Origin: Marthasterias glacialis
Taxonomy: Eukaryota > Echinodermata > Asteroidea > Forcipulatida > Asteriidae
DNA: 64,000 bases
Direction of reading: 5' to 3'
Assembly: GCA_911728455.2 (NCBI GenBank)
Contig: OU452226.1
Coordinates: 12,479,938 to 12,543,937 of the forward strand
Shown: positions 58,777-64,000 of the stretch, piece after piece
How the letters are laid out: each line of letters opens with the position of its first letter
How positions within the stretch are numbered: position 1 is the stretch's first letter
Position numbers and translations under genes: made by a program
Notes under the pieces: model-generated
Seen by the model: the letters and a program-made list of their open reading frames with translations, nothing else
Told to the model about the DNA's origin: nothing
Database searches by the model: none

Positions 58777-61700
58777 CTAGACAGCAATTGCCTCGCTGAG
58801 TATGGGAAGGTTCTTCTGTAGTTGATCAAGGAGCTCACTTGTTCGCACCTCCGGCTCTGGTTTCCGCAGGATGCTGTTCAGTAAATTCCTCCTCGCCAGA
58901 ATACGCATCTTGGCATTGTACTTACTATTGCCACAATTTGCTGAACCAGACGCAGTGACCGGGCTGGCCCTCGGGCTGGGAGATGCCGATCGCATGTCGT
59001 TTTTCTTGCTGGCTTCTTTCTGGAGAGTGCCACGGAGAGCCCTCTTCCACAGCTCCGTCTTCCCGTGAACATGGATAAAGTTGGTCTCCCCCGGCTTCGC
59101 TGTCTTCCAACTGGCAGGCTCGCTTGCCGAGTACTTCTTCCTGTCGGTGTGGGTGACCTTTGCATCTGCCTGTCCTGTTGGAGTTGGTGTTGGAGATAGT
59201 CCCAGGCGATAGCGTATACGGGTGATAGATTCCCGCTCTCCCGGAGACCCATCTCTGCTTGGTCGCATGTAGATTTTTTCTCTCACATCCACTGGTATCA
59301 AGGTGGTTGTATAACCAGCGAGGCTGTCATCCGTGGTATCAGACATGGTCTTGGTCGGGACGTATGTCCTGGTCAGCCTAGGTGAGGGTGATGATGCTTC
59401 TTGGTGAGGTGAAGCTCCTGGAATGACTTTTTGGATCTTCTTCCTGGTGTCCAAGATCCGGCGAGGGGTCTTGGGAGGAGGGCTTTTGCCCCACGCATTA
59501 ATCCGTAGCCTCTTCTCAATCAGTCGCTCCTGCTCCTGCTCATTCTCGACAACTTCAAATACGTACTCGGTGCCCAAGGACGGCTTGAGGATTCGGCGAT
59601 ACAGGTTTTTGATGCGGGTGCTATCAGCCGTCTTACTTGTTGTGGATACTTTCTTGGTTGAATTACAACTTGGGGTTGTATCAGGCTTTGGACTCTTCTG
59701 ATGTGGACAAGTGGGTGATGGCACAAAGAGGACTTTCTGGTCGTGGGCAGCTGGCTTACTGGTCTCTTTCTCTTTATTAATCTTTGTGTCTGTTGGGGAA
59801 AATGTGTATAACATGAAAAATCGTTTTGCCTGTATTCTGGGTCGTCTATCTAAAACAAATCACATTTATTCTTTAGTGTAATCTTCTTATATCAAGCCCA
59901 CGTCACAATAAACTAGATTTTGTTTCTAGCCAAAACTGAACCCATTTCTCTCAAATTCTTTGCACTCATTGTTCGTTGCAAGATCAGAAATGCAATGCAC
60001 GTAAGGATCTTGGGCTCGACTATACTTGGCAGTGGGCTTACCTGCTTTGGGATCTAGTCGAACTGTTTTCCCGTTAGATTTGAGAACAAGTGTTGGTTCT
60101 TTGAGACTGTCATACTTGTCTGCTTTACTATGCAAAGTGTCGTCAGAACTTTCCTGTATAACTTTTAGGAAGGCCTGTAAAACAGGAAAGATGGAATTTT
60201 GTCACTAATTGTGTCTCCGACAGATTGTTTTACGCTTACTTTCAATATTTAACATCGAAAGCATAAACAAAAGTATAGCCTGCTGTATGCAAGAACGTGT
60301 TATAATCTTGTAAATTGACAGGAATTGAACCAAGACACTTCGTCCTTGTGCGCCTTGTCTTCCCGAAATATTGTACTAAACTTGTATCAACAAAAAGTGT
60401 TGTAACAAACTTGTTTTGCCGATCTTCGTTTAAAAATTGCTTCAGGGCTATTTTTCAGGACCTTTAGACTTGTATTGAGGGCATCGTAAAACACGACCCC
60501 ACTATATGCCATAACATGATATCGGGCAGTTCTAAGAATTTGACATTGGAATAATGCTTTTATTTTTGTATAGCAACATGAAATTTAAGGAAACTCAAAG
60601 ACAAAATGCAATTTTATCTCCTAGTCTCAAATTTGTGTGGTCAGTTCTGTCTCACCTGGCTGGAAGGGAAAGCTGTCAGATTCTTAATGTTCAAGTTTTT
60701 GCGAACCCATGGGTGTGCGATGATCTCATGCATACGGAGTCTTGTCAACGGACGGGTCCGTAAGAGCTTACGGATCAGATCGGCACAGTCTAAGAAAGGG
60801 TCAGAAAGAACGTGCAGATTCAAGACATTTTTGTGGGTATGTATTCTTTTATGTAAAGGAGAGGTATCACTGAATCTCTTAAAACTAAAGTGGTGATGAA
60901 GCTGACGAGTCTTACCGGCAGATACCCAAGGTTGGAAGTTCAGTTTTCGGCGAGTTTGCTCCAATAGTGTGTTTAAGTTCTGATCATTGAAAGGCAGACG
61001 CCCATTCACCATGGCGTATAGAACAACTCCTCTGTAAAAAAAAAAACAACAGAGCAAACGGCTCATATTATATAATGGTCTTTTTTGTGTGCCCATTTCG
61101 GTCACATCACAGTTTGACACAGACGGCACCATTGATCTCCATTAATACTGTATTAATGGAGATCAATGGACGGCGCCCTTTTTGAATTGGCTGCAAGCGC
61201 GCGCGTGTGCAGTATCTGGGTGAGAGTTCATCTTTCCATGCATGCCACAGGCCTACTAAATCATGACAACACAGCCCCTTCAAGGTGAAACTGCACAAGC
61301 TAAAAACGTTTTACCAAAAAGGTGACAAGACTTAGACTATTCTAAGGAGAACAACAATTAACCCTTTAATCTAATAGGAAGCCTTCCTTACAATTATTAT
61401 GAAAAGGTTTTAAAAAGTGCTGACGCATTTTGTTAGGACAAATTTATTTTGTCCAATCGAACGGTTAATTTAAAAAAATTAGGAATAAAGACGCAAAGAA
61501 GTTTCAGTGCTTCGACCGACTCTTCAGATAATATAATGAATCATAGATCAATTTGTCACATGCAAAACTAGAAAAATCATCCGCTTGTTTTCAAATAAAA
61601 GTACACTTAATGCCTCAAAAGGTACATTTATCATTGCAATTACAACAAATGGTGATGCCACTGCTGTAAGCCTATGCTAATTCGTAAAAACAGGTAACTT

Positions 61701-63937
61701 ACAAACTCCAAATATCTGCGAGTTTGCCGTCGTAGTTTCTAGCCGAAAGAATTTCAGGTGCCGCGTAGGCATACGACCCGCAGAATGTCGACAGCATGTT
61801 ACAGCGATTGGTTGGGAAGCGACAAGCAAATCCAAAATCTGCCCCCGAGTGGAATGAACAAGGAAAAGATTAGGCCTGTGAGTATTCAACGAGTATATGA
61901 ATATTCAAAGTTATATGAATATTCTAAGATTATATGAATATTCAAAGTTATATGAATAATCAAAGTTATATGAATAATCAAAAATTATATGAATATTCAT
62001 TGACATAAAACGTCCAATCGTTGGTCTTCAAAGTAATTTAAGTGTAGTTCAACGCCTACCTTACTTTTTACAACATAAATGCCCCATCATATTCTGAAAA
62101 GATAATTACGGAACAGCAGAAGTAAACAAAATTTGATTGTAATATTTCCAGCCTACCTGAGATTTTCACATTGTCGTTCTCATCAAGCAGTATGTTTTCG
62201 CATTTCAGATCTCTGCGAGAGAATTGAAAAAATTGTATGAGGCAAAACTGGTCTAAGAATAGGCATTATTGGCCTCGAATTTTCATCCGAAAGTTGAAGG
62301 TGTTGACTTACGTTTCAGTTTGTTGGTCCATAATTTAGGCTGAACCCATTATATGGACAATCTGGCAGCTACTTTTTAACTTTACACAGTACAACAATAA
62401 ATTAGTCTACTCTCTCTTAAAGTTTTCGATTGAAATTTACTCTATTTGATTGAAACTAGGGACAAACTGCACAAGATTTGTCCCTGGCCTCAATCGAAAA
62501 GAGTGATTTTCAATCTAATTAGAGTGATTTTCAATCTAATTTTAAGAGAGTTATATTCTGTTCGTTATTACCTTGTACAGATTGTATCACTTATGATGAC
62601 AGTATGGGAAAAAATATAAACTGAAACTGAAACTATAGGCCTACATGTGTTTTATAATACCTGTGCACAACATTGAGTTGATGGCAGTGCGCCACCCCGC
62701 TAATAATGTGCTTAAACAGCCGTCGGGCCGTCTCCTCCTTGACGGCACATCCCGTCTCCAGCACACATTCGTTGATGTAGGAGAGGATGTCCCCGTTGGG
62801 GGCGTAGTCCATCACTAAGTAAATGCGTGTCTCGGAGCGAAAGACTTCGTAAAGTTGAATCTGTTATACATAGGTGAAATCATAACATTCAATAGGAATG
62901 AGACTGTCTTTGCGGTCATTGTATTTGTAAGATTCTGGGGTGGAGACCTAACCCTGATCCTAAATTTGTAAGATTGAATTAAGAGGTCCATAAATGTTTT
63001 TCGGCAACCGAAAATCCAACAATGTTCAAATTTACTGGGAATCTACGTACCAGATGTGGATGCTTGTATGTAACCTTCAATGCATCAATCTCACGAGGCA
63101 TAAACTTGTGGATGTATTCACTAGGTGCGTGCTTCTTTGAGATCACTTTGATTGCAACCTGTATGGAGAGTCAAGACAAGAGCTTTAGTTAATGTCAATT
63201 CCAATGGACCTTTATAGTGCTGACACTATCTTTGTAAAGTTCCCTGTGTGCAATATTAATAGTGCATCTGATTCAAATCCGTATCAAAAGTGTACCAGAC
63301 TATTTGGCCTTCCGGCCTCACTTTAGTTACACTGATTTAAATGGGAGAAATGCAAGATGGATGCCCCATACATGCCTATGTGGGTGAAACAACTAGACTG
63401 GCAAACCGTCTGTGCATGGCAATTAGACCCCATTTGTATCTTGCAAAGGTAAACAAGTAATCTCCAAGTTTGTTTAATAAATAGGCCTACGTTTGCGTGC
63501 AAAAATGAAACTTTGTGTAATTTGAACCAACAATTTTCAACTTTTTGTTTCCATTTATTGAATTCGGCGCCCTAGTCGCAGCTTACCTACTACCAATATA
63601 TTGTGATTGTTTTAATTGTTAACAACTGTTTAAAGTACTTTTTATTTTGTTTTATTCCCAAATGACTTAACATTTTAAATTGTATGTATATTCTCCTCAC
63701 CATGTCATGTCCCTTTTCGTTGAGATCCTCCTTGAGTTTGGCACATCTCTCAAGTTTCTTCTCCCCGACCCTAGCCAGTCTGACCTTAGCATAGGCCCCG
63801 GTCCCAAGGGTTTTGTCCGTCATGGTGTACCCGTGCCGCCGGCATTCGGCGCTTTCTTGGGCGGCTTCTCTGGCCTTCTTGCCGCTAGTGCTAGCTCTAT
63901 GTTTGAGCTGATCGTTCGGGTATGTCATAGTAACCAT
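58777..63937 (-). CDS. TSSK5-like testis-specific serine/threonine kinase with long C-terminal tail
   Basis: Nine exons on the minus strand: 63937-63701, 63158-63051, 62860-62661, 62212-62157, 61838-61703, 61031-60916, 60789-60656, 60174-60042, 59789-58777 (stop TAG 58,777-58,779). All are GT/AG and in phase, giving 710 residues. The kinase domain covers about 35-305: glycine loop [12 protein letters not shown] lysine K83, HRDLKCEN (catalytic D183), DFG 201-203 and APE 227-229. A 20-residue insertion [18 protein letters not shown] before VAIK and VAHCH are typical of the TSSK5 branch as I recall it. The 400-residue tail is basic, Ser/Pro-rich and probably disordered. TSSK kinases act in sperm maturation. 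ATG 63,937 is chosen as the first in a run (MVTMTYPN); an upstream coding exon beyond the window cannot be excluded. Confidence 0.88.
61131..61167. repeat. 37-bp perfect hairpin in a kinase intron
   Basis: ATTGATCTCCATTAATAC and GTATTAATGGAGATCAAT are exact inverted copies around a single T. GGCACC and GGCGCC lie just outside. Confidence 0.7.
61895..62000. repeat. AT-rich tandem repeat TTATATGAATATTCAAAG
   Basis: About six units of 18-19 bp with TTATATGAATATTC or TTATATGAATAATC, in a kinase intron next to exon 5. Confidence 0.8.
62408..62553. mobile_element. Foldback element CTCTCTTAAA with internal 21-bp duplication
   Basis: TCTCTCTTAAAGTTTTCGAT at the left and CTAATTTTAAGAGAG at the right, with inner GGGACAAA and TTTGTCCC. 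AGAGTGATTTTCAATCTAAT occurs twice in tandem at 62,500-62,541. In a kinase intron. Confidence 0.6.
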
Positions 63938-64000
63938 CTGTACCGATGTCCCTTTTTAGGCTAATAGTATAATTTTACCATTTTAAAAAGACTTTGTTCG

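Noticed and set aside
58871-59701. Plus-strand open frames opposite the last kinase exon
   Set aside because: They are shadows of the GC-richer minus-strand coding exon.

Overview
The window is eukaryotic nuclear DNA, not microbial. It is AT-rich, with short exons in long introns bounded by GT/AG, many tRNA-derived SINEs, non-LTR and tyrosine-recombinase retroelement relics, and many foldback DNA elements. The gene content and repeat types suggest a marine deuterostome invertebrate, most likely an echinoderm such as a sea star. That is an inference from style, not proven.

Layout. 1-861: last exons of an unidentified plus-strand gene. 862-11,000: no recognised gene; holds a 162-bp minisatellite (3,485-4,308), a 1.5-kb pyrimidine-rich simple-sequence block (5,885-7,352), tRNA-like repeats and a 20-bp tandem array. 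11,179-13,537: a minus-strand set of duplicated 84-bp exon-like units ending in a stop-bearing exon, from an unknown gene or pseudogene. 15,800-28,800: a retroelement graveyard with an RTE-like LINE relic (minus), a DIRS-like relic (minus), a CR1-like LINE whose reverse transcriptase core is deleted (plus), and G/C-rich repeats. 30,800-32,200: a MITE cluster that hosts a nearly perfect 735-bp palindrome flanked by a 9-bp direct repeat.

The right third holds three well-supported genes. An AIFM3-like Rieske/FAD oxidoreductase lies on the plus strand at 36,790-52,990 (16 coding exons, 584 residues, all phases consistent). Selenoprotein H lies on the plus strand at 54,860-56,444, with an in-frame TGA read as selenocysteine in a CxxU motif and a SECIS-like hairpin in a separate 3' UTR exon. 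A TSSK5-like kinase lies on the minus strand at 58,777-63,937 (9 exons, 710 residues), convergent with selenoprotein H. AIFM3 and selenoprotein H are both redox proteins but nothing in the sequence shows they are functionally linked.

Exon models were built by eye from splice consensus, reading phase and family similarity. No search or transcript data were available.
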